From contig NZ_WMID02000007.1 of NCBI RefSeq assembly GCF_009711165.2, forward strand, positions 1-64,000: DNA of 64,000 nucleotides, given 5' to 3'. The translations under genes were made by a program, and so were the position numbers. The notes beneath the pieces were generated by a model. That model saw only the letters and a list, made by a program, of their open reading frames with translations, was not told the origin of the DNA and ran no database searches. This stretch comes from Flavobacterium sp. MC2016-06. Lineage in GTDB: Bacteria; Bacteroidota; Bacteroidia; Flavobacteriales; Flavobacteriaceae. This document shows positions 55,789 to 64,000 of this stretch, piece after piece. The number at the start of each line of letters is the position of its first letter. The first letter of the stretch is position 1.

Positions 55789-57567
55789 TTAAAGTAATTC
55801 TTTTTCCGAAAGTTGTTTTAAATATAACGATGCATAATATCCTTCTTGATTTATTAATTGATTATGAGAGCCTTGTTGAATTATTTTTCCATCTTCTAAA
55901 ATGATAATTTTATCGGCATTCTTTGCAGATGAAACTCTATGACTTACAATTATGGTCGTTTTATCTTTGCAGATTTCAAACAAATTATTCAAAATAGTTT
56001 CTTCCGTTTCGGTGTCAACCGCTGATAAACAGTCGTCAAAGAGTAAAATAGCAGGGTTTTTAATAATAGCTCTCGCAATAGAAACACGTTGTTTTTGTCC
56101 GCCAGAAAGTGTAATCCCTCTTTCTCCTAAAATCGTATCATATTGTTTATTAAAAGCAATAATATTATCGTGAACGACAGCATTTTTGGCAGCCTCAATA
56201 ACTTCTTCATCAGTTGCGTTCTGATTACCAAATTTGATGTTATTTTTTATAGTATCCGAAAACAAAAAGGCATCTTGAGGAACAATTCCGATATTGTTAC
56301 GAAGATCATTTAAGTTTAAAGCACTTATTTCATTCTGATCAATTGTAATTCTTCCATCAGTAACATCATATAATCTAGAAATTAAAGACAAAATGGTCGA
56401 TTTTCCAGAACCTGTTTTTCCTAAAATCGCTAATGTTTCTCCTTTCTTTACAGTAAAAGTTACATTTTTTAAAGCTTCAATATTAGTGTCTTCATAAACA
56501 TAACTTACGTTTTCAAAAGAAATAGAACCTTGAATGTCTGATGGATTTTCATTGTTGTTTTTGATTTCTGGTTCGATTTTCAAGAATTCATTCAAACGTT
56601 TTTGAGAAGCTTCGGCCTCTTGCACCATCGAAGAAACCCATCCTAAAGAAGCTACAGGCCAAGTCAGCATGTTTACATATAAAATAAACTCGGCAATAGT
56701 TCCGATACTCGGGATCGTTCCGTTAATGTACATAACGCCTCCAAAATAGATTACAACCAAATTACTAATTCCAATTAAAGCAATCATTAAAGGACCAAAT
56801 AAAGATTGAACTTTTGCAAGATCTAAGCTTTTCTTTTTGCTTTCATCGGCAAGAGCCACCATATTGTTTTGATGCTGATTTTCTAAAGAATAGGCTTTTA
56901 TGACTCTAATTCCTGAAAATATTTCTTGCGTAAAACTTGATACTTTAGACAAATACTGCTGAAATGTGGTGCTTCGTTTATTGATTTCTGAACTTAATTT
57001 AAAAATGCAATACGATAAAATTGGCAAAGGTAAAATAGTATACAAAGTCAATAATGGCGAAACATTATACATATAGAGTATAACAATTGCAAAACGAATA
57101 AAGGTATTAATGGAATACATTACTGCTGGGCCGACATACATACGAACTTTAGAAACGTCTTCACTGATTCTGTTCATTAAATCTCCCGTGCGGTTTTGTT
57201 TGTAAAAATTCTGCGAAAGAATTTCGTATTGTTTAAAAACTTCGTTTTTTAAATCAAACTCAATATGGCGCGACATTACAATTAAAGTCTGGCGCATTAA
57301 GAAAGTTAAAACTCCTCCGACAACGGCACTTATAATGATTAAGAGCACATTGTGAATTAGTTCTTGTTTATGCGAAGCTATAATTACTTGAGACATTTGC
57401 TCTGCTTTTGGCAATTTAAGGAAGCTCTCAATTATGTCAAAAGACTCACTTACAAGCTTTGGAGTAAATAAAAAGAATATTTGTGCGATTATGGTGATTA
57501 AAATACCTAGCGAAAAACTGTATTTGTATTTGATGAAATATTTGTTTAAATAGCTTAATTCTTTCAT
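55789..57567 (-). CDS. ABC exporter, half-transporter (MsbA/heterodimer-like)
   Basis: A 592-residue exporter with six transmembrane helices (1-310) and a C-terminal ATPase. Walker A is GKTGSGKSTIL, the signature LSGGQKQRVS is intact, and Walker B reads AILLFDDCLSAVDT (about residue 510). The residue after the Walker B aspartate, normally the catalytic Glu, is Asp. This is seen in one member of heterodimeric exporters and in MsbA-like relatives of this family; the cognate partner is not adjacent. The substrate (lipid, drug or peptide) is not known. Confidence 0.9.
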   Translation of the reverse strand: MKELSYLNKYFIKYKYSFSLGILITIIAQIFFLFTPKLVSESFDIIESFLKLPKAEQMSQVIIASHKQELIHNVLLIIISAVVGGVLTFLMRQTLIVMSRHIEFDLKNEVFKQYEILSQNFYKQNRTGDLMNRISEDVSKVRMYVGPAVMYSINTFIRFAIVILYMYNVSPLLTLYTILPLPILSYCIFKLSSEINKRSTTFQQYLSKVSSFTQEIFSGIRVIKAYSLENQHQNNMVALADESKKKSLDLAKVQSLFGPLMIALIGISNLVVIYFGGVMYINGTIPSIGTIAEFILYVNMLTWPVASLGWVSSMVQEAEASQKRLNEFLKIEPEIKNNNENPSDIQGSISFENVSYVYEDTNIEALKNVTFTVKKGETLAILGKTGSGKSTILSLISRLYDVTDGRITIDQNEISALNLNDLRNNIGIVPQDAFLFSDTIKNNIKFGNQNATDEEVIEAAKNAVVHDNIIAFNKQYDTILGERGITLSGGQKQRVSIARAIIKNPAILLFDDCLSAVDTETEETILNNLFEICKDKTTIIVSHRVSSAKNADKIIILEDGKIIQQGSHNQLINQEGYYASLYLKQLSEKELL

Positions 57568-57770
57568 TTTTTTAAGAAATTCAATGTCGAAAAGAAGTGA
57601 TTTTACAAATTACTTTAAATTAAAAGTAATAGAAAATGCAATTCAATCAGAATAAATTGATTGTTAATTTGTTATTATAAAGATAAAAAATTAGCACATG
57701 TGTATTTTTTGTTTAAGTTTGAATTGTCTTTTTGACGAATTCGTAATTTTAACAAATAAATAGTAACGCT

Positions 57771-58877
57771 ATGGATGCAACTTTCGCAACTGGAAAGGAA
57801 CTTCAAAAAATGGATCCCGTTTTTGGTCAATTATCTTTTGACGATCACGAACAAATTGTATTTTGCAATGACAAAGATACAGGTTTAAAAGCAATTATTG
57901 GTATTCATAATTCTGTTATGGGTCCAGCTTTAGGAGGTACTAGAATGTGGAATTATAATACTGAATGGGAAGCTCTAAACGATGTTTTGCGTCTTTCTAG
58001 AGGTATGACTTATAAATCTGCAATTACTGGACTGAATATTGGAGGAGGTAAAGCGGTAATTATTGGTGATGCTAAAACGCAGAAAACACGTGAGTTAATG
58101 CGTAAGTTTGGTGAATTTGTTCACTCTTTAAGCGGTAGATATATTACAGCTGAAGATGTTGGAATGGAGACTAAAGACATGGATACTGTAAGAGATGTAA
58201 CGCCTTATGTTACGGGTATTTCTGAAGAAAGAGGTGGTTCTGGAAATCCTTCTCCTATTACAGCTTACGGTGTTTATTTGGGAATGAAAGCGGCTGCAAA
58301 AAGCCAATTTGGTTCTGATGTGTTAACGGGTAAAAAAGTATTGGTACAAGGAATTGGACACGTAGGTGAAGCTTTAGTAGAATATTTGACTAAAGAAGGT
58401 GCAATGGTTACAATTACTGACATTAACGAAGAGAAATTATACCAAACAGCTTCAAAATATAACGCGACAATTTATACTGGAGAAGATTTATATACTGCAG
58501 ATGTTGATATTTATGCGCCATGTGCAATGGGAGCAACGATCAATGATAATACAGTAAACAAAATTAAAGCTAAAGTTATTGCTGGTGCAGCAAACAATCA
58601 GTTAGCAGACGAGAATGTTCACGGAGCTAGATTATCAGAAAGAGGTATTTTATACGCACCGGATTTCTTGATCAATGCAGGTGGAATTATCAATGTTTAT
58701 GCTGAATTAGAACATTATGGTAAAGCAGAAATCATGACTAAAACCGAAAATATCTACAACACTACTTTAGAAATTATCGATTATGCTGTGAAAAATAACA
58801 TTACTACACATAAAGCAGCGCTTACTATTGCTCAAAACCGTATCGATCAAAGAAGAATCGAGAACAGTAAAAAGTAA
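57771..58877 (+). CDS. Leucine dehydrogenase (Glu/Leu/Phe/Val dehydrogenase family)
   Basis: A 368-residue NAD-dependent amino-acid dehydrogenase that deaminates branched-chain amino acids to keto acids. The catalytic lysine region is NIGGGKAVIIGD, with LGGTRMW upstream. NAD binding is GKKVLVQGIGHVGEALVEYL. It continues with GAANNQLADENVHGARLSERG and the family C terminus LDGTx-like segment LINAGGIINVYAE. The length and motifs fit leucine rather than glutamate dehydrogenase. It is single, followed by a strong terminator (58900-58946). The preceding 200 bases show no strict promoter box. Confidence 0.93.
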   Translation: MDATFATGKELQKMDPVFGQLSFDDHEQIVFCNDKDTGLKAIIGIHNSVMGPALGGTRMWNYNTEWEALNDVLRLSRGMTYKSAITGLNIGGGKAVIIGDAKTQKTRELMRKFGEFVHSLSGRYITAEDVGMETKDMDTVRDVTPYVTGISEERGGSGNPSPITAYGVYLGMKAAAKSQFGSDVLTGKKVLVQGIGHVGEALVEYLTKEGAMVTITDINEEKLYQTASKYNATIYTGEDLYTADVDIYAPCAMGATINDNTVNKIKAKVIAGAANNQLADENVHGARLSERGILYAPDFLINAGGIINVYAELEHYGKAEIMTKTENIYNTTLEIIDYAVKNNITTHKAALTIAQNRIDQRRIENSKK

Positions 58878-58899
58878 TTTTTTAAGTTTATAAATTTAG

Positions 58900-58946
58900 T
58901 CTCCGTTTTTAGTTTTAAGATAAACTGAAAACGGAGATTTTTTTTT
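58900..58946 (+). terminator. Terminator of leucine dehydrogenase gene
   Basis: TCTCCGTTTTTAGTTT pairs with ACTGAAAACGGAGA, then a run of eight T's. Confidence 0.9.
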
Positions 58947-58970
58947 GCAGTAACATTTGTAGTTAATGTC

Positions 58971-59100
58971 AAAAATCAATATCAAAAATCAATATCAAAA
59001 ATCAATATCAAAAATCAATGTCAATATCAAAATCCAAAATCTAAAATTCAAAATCCAAAATCTGCAATCTGCAATCTAAAATCTAAAATCTGCAGTCAAA
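58971..59100. repeat. Tandem 13-base AAAAATCAATATC repeats and AAAATC arrays
   Basis: AAAAATCAATATC occurs four times head to tail (58971-59022; the last copy has GTC), followed by degenerate AAAATCCAAAATCTAAAATTC units to 59100. This is the same kind of AT-rich short-repeat spacer as at 4740-4850 and 38168-38244. It lies in the 58878-59233 gap before nusB. Confidence 0.8.
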
Positions 59101-59197
59101 AATCAAAAAAAACGTTTTTCTTTTTTAGACTAAAACTTAATTGATTACGAATTGTGTTTTTTATCGGATTAAATTTTAATATAACCTCTTTAATTCT

Positions 59198-59205
59198 TAT
59201 TTTTG
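59198..59205 (+). promoter_or_regulatory. -7 promoter element of nusB
   Basis: TATTTTTG, 28 bases before the GTG at 59234. No clear -33 TTG. Confidence 0.5.
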
Positions 59206-59233
59206 CACCCTAATTTTAAAATGTTCTTACAAG

Positions 59234-60178
59234 GTGGTAAATAGAAGACACATACGCGTTAAAGTAATGCAATCCATTTATGCAATGCATCAAAGCGGTT
59301 CTGATAATCTAGAAAAAGAAGAGAAATTTCTTTTTTACAGTATAGATAATATTCAGGACTTATATCTAATAATGCTTTCTTCATTGATAGAGATATGTAA
59401 AAAAGAATCTGTTTTTTTACATCTATCAAGTAAAAAACATCTTGCAACTGCTGCAGAACGTAATCCAAATGAAAAATTTATTAATAATAAAATTTTTCAA
59501 CTTCTTGCCGAAAGCAATTCCCTTAGTATCGCTTTAGAAAATCGTAAAATCAACAACTGGTCATTAAATGATGATTATATTTTGCTGCTTTTAAACGATA
59601 TTAAAGCAAGCGAATTGTATACAAAATACATGAGCACTACAACTAATACATTTGAAGAAGACAGACAATTTGTAATTGATTTGTTTGCAGATGTTATTGT
59701 TCCAAACGAAAAATTATACGAGTATTTAGAAGATGATAAATTGACTTGGGTTGATGATATTCCTGTTGTAAATACACATATTATCAAACAATTGAAAGCA
59801 ATTAAAACTCAAGACCCAGACGATTTTAGAGTACCGAAATTGTACAAAGATGTTGAGGATAAAGATTTTGCAAAAGACTTGTTTAGAAGAACAGTTCTAA
59901 ATGAATCTATTTTAGCAAAAGAATATGAAGACAAAACACCAAATTGGGACAGCGATCGTATTGCCGAAATTGATACTATTATCCTTAAAATGGCAATTTG
60001 CGAATTCTTGAAATTTCCTTCAATTCCAGTAAAAGTAACTCTTAACGAATATTTAGAAATAGCAAAAGAGTATTCTACACCAAAAAGTAGTATTTTTATC
60101 AACGGAATTTTAGATAATTTGGTAAAAGAATTGCAGGCCAACAAAAAGATGATTAAAGTTGGACGTGGGTTAATGTAA
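59234..60178 (+). CDS. nusB: Transcription antitermination factor NusB
   Basis: A 314-residue NusB; the classical protein is about 140 residues, but Bacteroidota versions are about 300. The N terminus VNRRHIRVKVMQSIYAMHQS matches the NusB helix that starts the fold; the C-terminal part contains the remainder of the fold (TPNWDSDRIAEIDTIILKMA, EFLKFPSIPVKVTLNEYLEI, ILDNLVKEL). The inserted middle is helical and unassigned. It acts with NusE/S10 in rRNA antitermination. A GTG start at 59234 gives the full N terminus; the next ATG would remove 11 residues. yajC follows after 88 bases. Confidence 0.93.
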   Translation: MVNRRHIRVKVMQSIYAMHQSGSDNLEKEEKFLFYSIDNIQDLYLIMLSSLIEICKKESVFLHLSSKKHLATAAERNPNEKFINNKIFQLLAESNSLSIALENRKINNWSLNDDYILLLLNDIKASELYTKYMSTTTNTFEEDRQFVIDLFADVIVPNEKLYEYLEDDKLTWVDDIPVVNTHIIKQLKAIKTQDPDDFRVPKLYKDVEDKDFAKDLFRRTVLNESILAKEYEDKTPNWDSDRIAEIDTIILKMAICEFLKFPSIPVKVTLNEYLEIAKEYSTPKSSIFINGILDNLVKELQANKKMIKVGRGLM

Positions 60179-60266
60179 TTGAAACTAAATTTCAATTTTT
60201 TAATCCCGATAGCTTCGGGACCAAATTCAAAAAAAAGAACAATATTAAACAACAAAAACAAAAATT

Positions 60267-60542
60267 ATGCAAGATTTATTAAAATTTGCTCCTTATTTAT
60301 TAATGTTTGTGGTACTTTATTTCTTTATGATTAGACCACAACAAAAAAGAGCAAAAAACGAAAAAGAATTTGAAAGCGGTCTAAAAGTAGGCGACAAAAT
60401 AATTACAAAAAGTGGTATTCACGGTAAAATAGCTGAGCTTGCAGAAACTACTGTAATCATCGAGACTATGTCAGGAAAATTAAAATTAGAGCGTTCTGCT
60501 ATTTCTATGGAAATGAGTGCTGCTTTGAACAAAAAAGCTTAA
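60267..60542 (+). CDS. yajC: Preprotein translocase subunit YajC
   Basis: A 91-residue single-spanning inner-membrane protein that associates with SecDF. One hydrophobic helix (YLLMFVVLYFFMI, about 10-22) is followed by RPQQKRAKNEKEFESGLKVG and the compact C-terminal domain IITKSGIHGKIAEL, the standard YajC layout. The nusB-yajC order is typical of Bacteroidota. A terminator lies at 60570-60610. Confidence 0.95.
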   Translation: MQDLLKFAPYLLMFVVLYFFMIRPQQKRAKNEKEFESGLKVGDKIITKSGIHGKIAELAETTVIIETMSGKLKLERSAISMEMSAALNKKA

Positions 60543-60569
60543 GCTTTTTTTAAATTCCAATAAAATTTA

Positions 60570-60610
60570 AAATCCCAAATTCCAATTAGTAGGAGTTTGG
60601 GATTTTTTTT
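60570..60610 (+). terminator. Terminator after yajC
   Basis: AATCCCAAATTCC pairs with GGAGTTTGGGATT around AATTAGTA, followed by T's. Confidence 0.8.
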
Positions 60611-60654
60611 GTTTTTGTAATTTTTGGAAAAGTATTTTTTTAAAATACTTTTTT

Positions 60655-60901
60655 AACCCAATCTTGTCATCCTGAGGAACGAAGGATCTTCGCAAGGAAC
60701 TCCACAAAGAGAGATCTTCTTTTTTTCGCAATGCTTGTCATCCTGAGGAACGAAGGATCTTCGCAAGAAACTCCATAAAGAGAGATCTTCTTTTTTTTGC
60801 AATGCTTGTCATCCTGAGGAACGAAGGATCTTCACAAGAAGCTCCACAAAGTAGATTAGCAAACGAAGATCCTTCGTTCCTCAGGATGACAAGATTGGGT
60901 T
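60655..60901. repeat. Compound element: three tandem 71-base units plus an inverted end
   Basis: CTTGTCATCCTGAGGAACGA starts units at 60663, 60734 and 60805, exactly 71 bases apart. The right end (60865-60901) is the inverse of the left end, so the element is bounded by arms AACCCAATCTTGTCATCCTG and its complement. A relative lies at 36525. It belongs to the 60543-61137 gene-free stretch. Confidence 0.85.
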
Positions 60902-60951
60902 GTTTTGCACGCAGATCTTGCAGATTAAGCTGATTTTATTCTCATTGTATG

Positions 60952-61034
60952 TCATTGCGAGGAACGAAGCAATCTCACGATGTTTGTATTAAGTGCTTTT
61001 AGTTAGTGTGATTGCTTCGTTCCTCGCAAAGACA
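60952..61034. repeat. Second copy of the TTGCGAGGAACGAAGCAATC palindrome
   Basis: Arms 60955-60978 and 61008-61031 pair, matching the palindrome at 28112-28208. It lies beside the compound repeat and a GCTTTGTCAAAGTTT-type inverted repeat (61045-61075). Confidence 0.85.
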
Positions 61035-61044
61035 AAAAGAAAAA

Positions 61045-61075
61045 CCTTTGTCAAAGTTTAAAACTTTGACAAAGG
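61045..61075. repeat. 15-bp inverted repeat CTTTGTCAAAGTTT
   Basis: CCTTTGTCAAAGTTT, one central base, then AAACTTTGACAAAGG. The 36630-36660 copy is the same except for its end bases. Position between yajC and the DUF1801 gene. Confidence 0.8.
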
Positions 61076-61137
61076 CCACTATCTTATGCTACACTATATG
61101 ATTGGAATTTGGAATTTAAAAAATTTGGAATTTAATT

Positions 61138-61728
61138 TTACCGGTATTTATCATTTAACCCAATATTTTCTAAAATCATCGGAATTACTTTTTCTATTCT
61201 CGATAGTTTCGTTTTTTCCTGTTTTGCAGTTTCAATGTATTCTAAAAACTCATATTGTTTATAAGGAGAAAATTTCTGAAAAGCCTCGGCTAAAGCTGAA
61301 TTTTGTTTCATTTCTTTCTCTAAAAGTTCAGAAACAATCGCTTCTTTTTTTGCAGGTTTGATAATTTTTCCTTGCTTTTCGTTTTCAATAGCTTCGAGGA
61401 TGTATTCTAATACTTCGGTTTCATTCACTTCTTCTTTAGAAGTAAACCGCCATTGGCGCATCGATTTTGTTTTATCTTCCTGCGCGTTGATGAGTTTCTT
61501 TTTTTCATCTTTCAAAAACACGCCATTTAAAAACCAAATGGCAAAATAGTTTTTAAAACCACCAATTCCGATAACATTTTTCTTATTGTAGACATATATA
61601 GGACCGCCCCATTTTATGGTTTCAACTAGTTCAGTTTTGTCAATAATAGACTTAAGGAAAAGTAATTCCTCTTCCCAATTATTGACTTTGTCCCAAACGT
61701 GTTTTTTATCAGATTTTGGATCTTCCAA
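61138..61728 (-). CDS. DUF1801 / YdeI-OmpD-associated family protein
   Basis: A 196-residue protein. The N-terminal half is a DUF1801 domain (LVETIKWGGPIYVYNKKNVIGI, FKNYFAIWFLNGVFLKDEKK), and the C-terminal helical part (LEKEMKQNSALAEAFQKFSP, YIETAKQEKTKLSRIEKVIP) is the YdeI/OmpD-associated domain. Relatives are linked to bacteriocin or polymyxin tolerance in enteric bacteria; the mechanism is unknown. No ATG precedes the conserved region; the frame begins with TTG at 61728, one base from the pepT stop, suggesting translational coupling. Confidence 0.8.
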   Translation of the reverse strand: MEDPKSDKKHVWDKVNNWEEELLFLKSIIDKTELVETIKWGGPIYVYNKKNVIGIGGFKNYFAIWFLNGVFLKDEKKKLINAQEDKTKSMRQWRFTSKEEVNETEVLEYILEAIENEKQGKIIKPAKKEAIVSELLEKEMKQNSALAEAFQKFSPYKQYEFLEYIETAKQEKTKLSRIEKVIPMILENIGLNDKYR

Positions 61729-61729
61729 A

Positions 61730-63007
61730 TTATCTTTTTGTTTTAGTTTTATCAGTTATATCAAAAATTCCTGGTACAGCAGTTAATTCGGCAATCTTTA
61801 CAATAACATCGGTTGCTTTTTGAATGCTTTCTGCAGGAACATATTCATATTTTCCGTGAAAATTATGACCACCAGCAAAAATATTAGGACAAGGTAATCC
61901 CATATAAGAAAGCTGCGATCCGTCAGTTCCGCCGCGAATAGGTTTTATAATTGGTTTAATCTGTAATTCTCTCATCGCTTTTTCTGCAATATCAACAATG
62001 TGTTTTACAGGAAGAACTTTTTCTTTCATGTTGTAATACTGATCTTTAATCTCAGTAGTTACAATATCTTCTCCAAATTGCTTTGCAAATTGTTTATTGA
62101 TTTTTTTAGCAATTTTTTCAATTAATGCTTTACGTTTTTCAAACTTAATTTTGTTGTGATCGCGAATAATTAGTTCTAAAACAGTTTCTTCAATACTTCC
62201 TGTTAAATGATGAACATGAAAAAAACCTTCGTAACCTTTAGTTTCCTGAGGCGTTTCTCCTTTTGGTAATTCATTAATAAAATCATTAGCAATCAGCATA
62301 GAGTTGATCATTTTTCCTTTAGCATAACCAGGGTGAACGCTTTTTCCTTTAAAAGTAATTTTAGCACCGGCAGCATTAAAGTTTTCATATTCTAATTCGC
62401 CAATTTGGCTTCCGTCCATTGTATAAGCCCATTGAGCGCCAAATTTTTCAACATCAAAATGATGAGCGCCACGACCAATTTCTTCGTCAGGAGTAAAGCC
62501 AATTCTAATTTTTCCGTGTTTAATTTCAGGATGCTGTACTAGATATTCCATAGCCGAAACAATTTCAGTAATTCCAGCTTTATCGTCAGCACCCAAAAGA
62601 GTAGTTCCGTCAGTAGTAATTATGGTTTGGCCTTTATATTGTAATAAATCTTTAAAATAATTAGGAGATAAAATGATGTTTTTTTCAGCATTCAAAACAA
62701 TATCTTTTCCATCATAATTTTCAACAATCTGAGGTTTTACGTTTGCACCGCTAAAATCTGGAGAAGTGTCAAAATGCGAAATAAAACCAATTGTAGGAAC
62801 TTCGTGATCAACATTACTTGGCAGTGTAGCCATGATGTAAGCTTTGTCGTCTATAGTAACATCTTGCAGTCCAATTGCTTTTAGTTCTTCTACTAATTTA
62901 TTGGCAAGATTCCATTGTTTTTCTGTACTAGGTGTTGTTTTTGAATTTGGATCAGACTCTGTATCAATTGTTACATAGCTGATAAAACGATCAATGATAT
63001 GTTGCAT
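61730..63007 (-). CDS. pepT: Peptidase T (tripeptide aminopeptidase)
   Basis: A 425-residue zinc-dependent M20 peptidase that removes N-terminal residues from tripeptides. Metal and catalytic motifs are [36 protein letters not shown] and the His near [32 protein letters not shown] and [13 protein letters not shown] complete the site. The open frame starts at 63025, but ATG 63007 ([16 protein letters not shown]) is the family start. A TATATTTG box at 63030-63023 is the likely promoter, about 16 bases upstream. It is co-transcribed with the DUF1801 gene. Confidence 0.94.
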   Translation of the reverse strand: MQHIIDRFISYVTIDTESDPNSKTTPSTEKQWNLANKLVEELKAIGLQDVTIDDKAYIMATLPSNVDHEVPTIGFISHFDTSPDFSGANVKPQIVENYDGKDIVLNAEKNIILSPNYFKDLLQYKGQTIITTDGTTLLGADDKAGITEIVSAMEYLVQHPEIKHGKIRIGFTPDEEIGRGAHHFDVEKFGAQWAYTMDGSQIGELEYENFNAAGAKITFKGKSVHPGYAKGKMINSMLIANDFINELPKGETPQETKGYEGFFHVHHLTGSIEETVLELIIRDHNKIKFEKRKALIEKIAKKINKQFAKQFGEDIVTTEIKDQYYNMKEKVLPVKHIVDIAEKAMRELQIKPIIKPIRGGTDGSQLSYMGLPCPNIFAGGHNFHGKYEYVPAESIQKATDVIVKIAELTAVPGIFDITDKTKTKR

Positions 63008-63022
63008 TTTATTATTTTTTAG

Positions 63023-63030
63023 CAAATATA
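63023..63030 (-). promoter_or_regulatory. -7 promoter element of pepT
   Basis: TATATTTG on the minus strand, 15 bases upstream of the ATG at 63007; a short leader is expected. Confidence 0.55.
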
Positions 63031-63080
63031 GACATTTTTCTGAGCTGTATAATTGCTGTTTAGAATATCTAAATTCAAAT

Positions 63081-63112
63081 AAAAAAGGACTCTATTGTAT
63101 TAGAATCCTTTT
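63081..63112 (-). terminator. Terminator of the formylglycine-generating-enzyme-like gene
   Basis: AAAAGGATTCTA and TAGAGTCCTTTT pair (one G-T wobble) around ATACAA on the minus strand, then T's. Confidence 0.7.
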
Positions 63113-63128
63113 CGTATTAATTTTATTT

Positions 63129-64000
63129 TTAGATGCCTTTTACACATCTAAAACCAAGATGGTTGGCAGCAGATCTTATTTCTCCTTTTCCTCTTGTACC
63201 TACCATATATCGGGTGCAGTATTGATCTGTGCATAAGAAAGAACCGCCTCGGTGTACTCTTTTTTTCTCTGTAGGATCGCTGGGATCATTGTAAGCATCT
63301 GGTCCCTGCGGATTTCTGGCAACTCCTTCTTTATTTAATTCTTCAAAATAATAAGGACTGTACCAGTCATGTACCCATTCCCAAACATTTCCAGCCATAT
63401 CGTACAAACCAAAATGGTTTGGAGCAAATTGTGCAGTTGGCGCAATTCCTTTAAAACCATCTTCTCCAGTATCTCCATTTTTTACAGGAAAATGTCCTTG
63501 ATAAATATTAGCTTGAAATTTTCCGCCAGGTTTTAATGTATTTCCCCATGCATATATTTCTCCTGTTTTACCGCCTCTAGCAGCAAATTCCCATTCGGCT
63601 TCTGTTGGCAGTCTTTTACCAGCCCATTTTGCATAAGCAACAGCATCTTCAAAACATATTTGTACAACAGGATATTTTTCTTTACCAATTATATTGCTGC
63701 CCGGTCCAAGTGGGTGACGCCAATCTGTTCCTGGAACAAAATCCCACCATTGGTAAAAATTAGTTAAAGCTACAGGTTGTAGAGTAGGAGTAAAGATTAC
63801 AGATCCTGCTATTAAGTTTTCTACAGGAGCAGTTGGGAACTCCTCTTGAGTTGGTTTTTGTTCTGCAACTGTAATATAGCCGGTTGCTTTTACAAATTTT
63901 GCATATTGTTCATTTGTAACTTCAGTTTTGTCCATCCAATAGCCATCTACATATACACGGTGTATTGGTGCTGCATCTTTTGTAACACCTTTTATGCTGC
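63129..64000 (-). CDS. Formylglycine-generating-enzyme (SUMF1) family protein, 3' part; gene continues past 64000
   Basis: The C-terminal 290 residues are seen; the 5' end lies beyond the right edge. FGE-sulfatase domain landmarks are DGYWMDKTEVTNEQY, CFEDAVAYAKWAGKRLPTEA, WEFAARGGKTGE, WEWVHDWYSPYY and the C-terminal RGGSFLCTDQYCTRY. The Cys pair C-x4-C (codons 63216-63233) has the spacing of the copper-binding cysteines of true formylglycine-generating enzymes, which activate sulfatases. Paralogues such as GldJ and GldK in gliding bacteria are not expected to keep this pair, so a real FGE is favoured. No sulfatase is seen in this window. Confidence 0.85.
   Translation of the reverse strand, partial: SIKGVTKDAAPIHRVYVDGYWMDKTEVTNEQYAKFVKATGYITVAEQKPTQEEFPTAPVENLIAGSVIFTPTLQPVALTNFYQWWDFVPGTDWRHPLGPGSNIIGKEKYPVVQICFEDAVAYAKWAGKRLPTEAEWEFAARGGKTGEIYAWGNTLKPGGKFQANIYQGHFPVKNGDTGEDGFKGIAPTAQFAPNHFGLYDMAGNVWEWVHDWYSPYYFEELNKEGVARNPQGPDAYNDPSDPTEKKRVHRGGSFLCTDQYCTRYMVGTRGKGEIRSAANHLGFRCVKGI

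Noticed and set aside
61086..61361. 91-codon frame on the plus strand
   Set aside because: It is antisense to the DUF1801 gene and lacks any support.
63129..64000. Gliding motility protein GldJ or GldK
   Set aside because: The SUMF1 fold fits, but the intact C-x4-C pair and the sequence favour a true formylglycine-generating enzyme; the N terminus is needed to settle it.

Overview
The window reads as a chromosomal segment of a low-GC member of the Bacteroidota, most likely a Flavobacterium close to F. johnsoniae. Sequence reasons: Bacteroidota-type promoters (TTG, a 17-23 base gap, then TAnnTTTG) precede many genes; Shine-Dalgarno sequences are largely absent; there is a SusC/SusD pair, a TonB receptor paired with a DUF4249 lipoprotein, an unusually long NusB, a monomeric isocitrate dehydrogenase and a fused cyclophilin-FKBP immunophilin. 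The family assignments come from reading the proteins; no database search was run.

Layout. 1-3260: the tail of a probable transposase, a GIY-YIG protein, lysA, then a 1.2 kb gene-free stretch built of palindromic elements and three tandem copies of the gltD 3' end. 3261-11038: central nitrogen and carbon metabolism (gltD, gltB, then divergent sucC). 11174-14688: a TraB-like DUF5694 protein, a LytS/LytTR two-component pair and a DUF1456 protein. 14959-19597: a SusC/SusD nutrient-uptake pair. 19690-22563: a three-gene operon (esterase, dipeptide epimerase, AONS-like PLP enzyme) that looks like peptide or muropeptide salvage. 22621-26108: TerB-like protein, uvrB, a lipoprotein hydrolase. 26241-27036: a DUF3800 gene preceded by a structured RNA candidate with its own promoter and terminator. 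27077-33133: rlmF, thiamine pyrophosphokinase, DinB-like, GyrI-like, DUF4249 and TonB-receptor genes. 33269-38922: icd, an XRE regulator, rplS, a small secreted protein and trmD.

39158-44250 is a co-directional run of eight genes (two lipoproteins, a Tat-exported TIM-barrel protein, an archaemetzincin-like lipoprotein, a membrane protein, an amino-acid racemase, an FMN reductase and a cupin). 44452-51778 holds redox and envelope functions (TlpA-like protein, MFS exporter, dual immunophilin, cytochrome c lipoprotein, GreA/Rnk-like factor behind a possible structured leader, two thioredoxin-fold proteins). 52239-57567 has hydrolases, CsaA, a PUR-family protein and an ABC exporter. 57771-64000 holds leucine dehydrogenase, nusB, yajC, a DUF1801 protein, pepT and the 3' part of a formylglycine-generating-enzyme gene that runs off the window.

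Most genes are housekeeping. The points most worth following are the DUF3800 RNA-protein cassette (26241-27036), the candidate structured RNA upstream of the GreA/Rnk-like gene (49573-49750), the gltD tail duplications, and the many palindromic intergenic elements, which fall into at least five sequence families. No tRNA, rRNA, CRISPR array or complete insertion sequence was seen.
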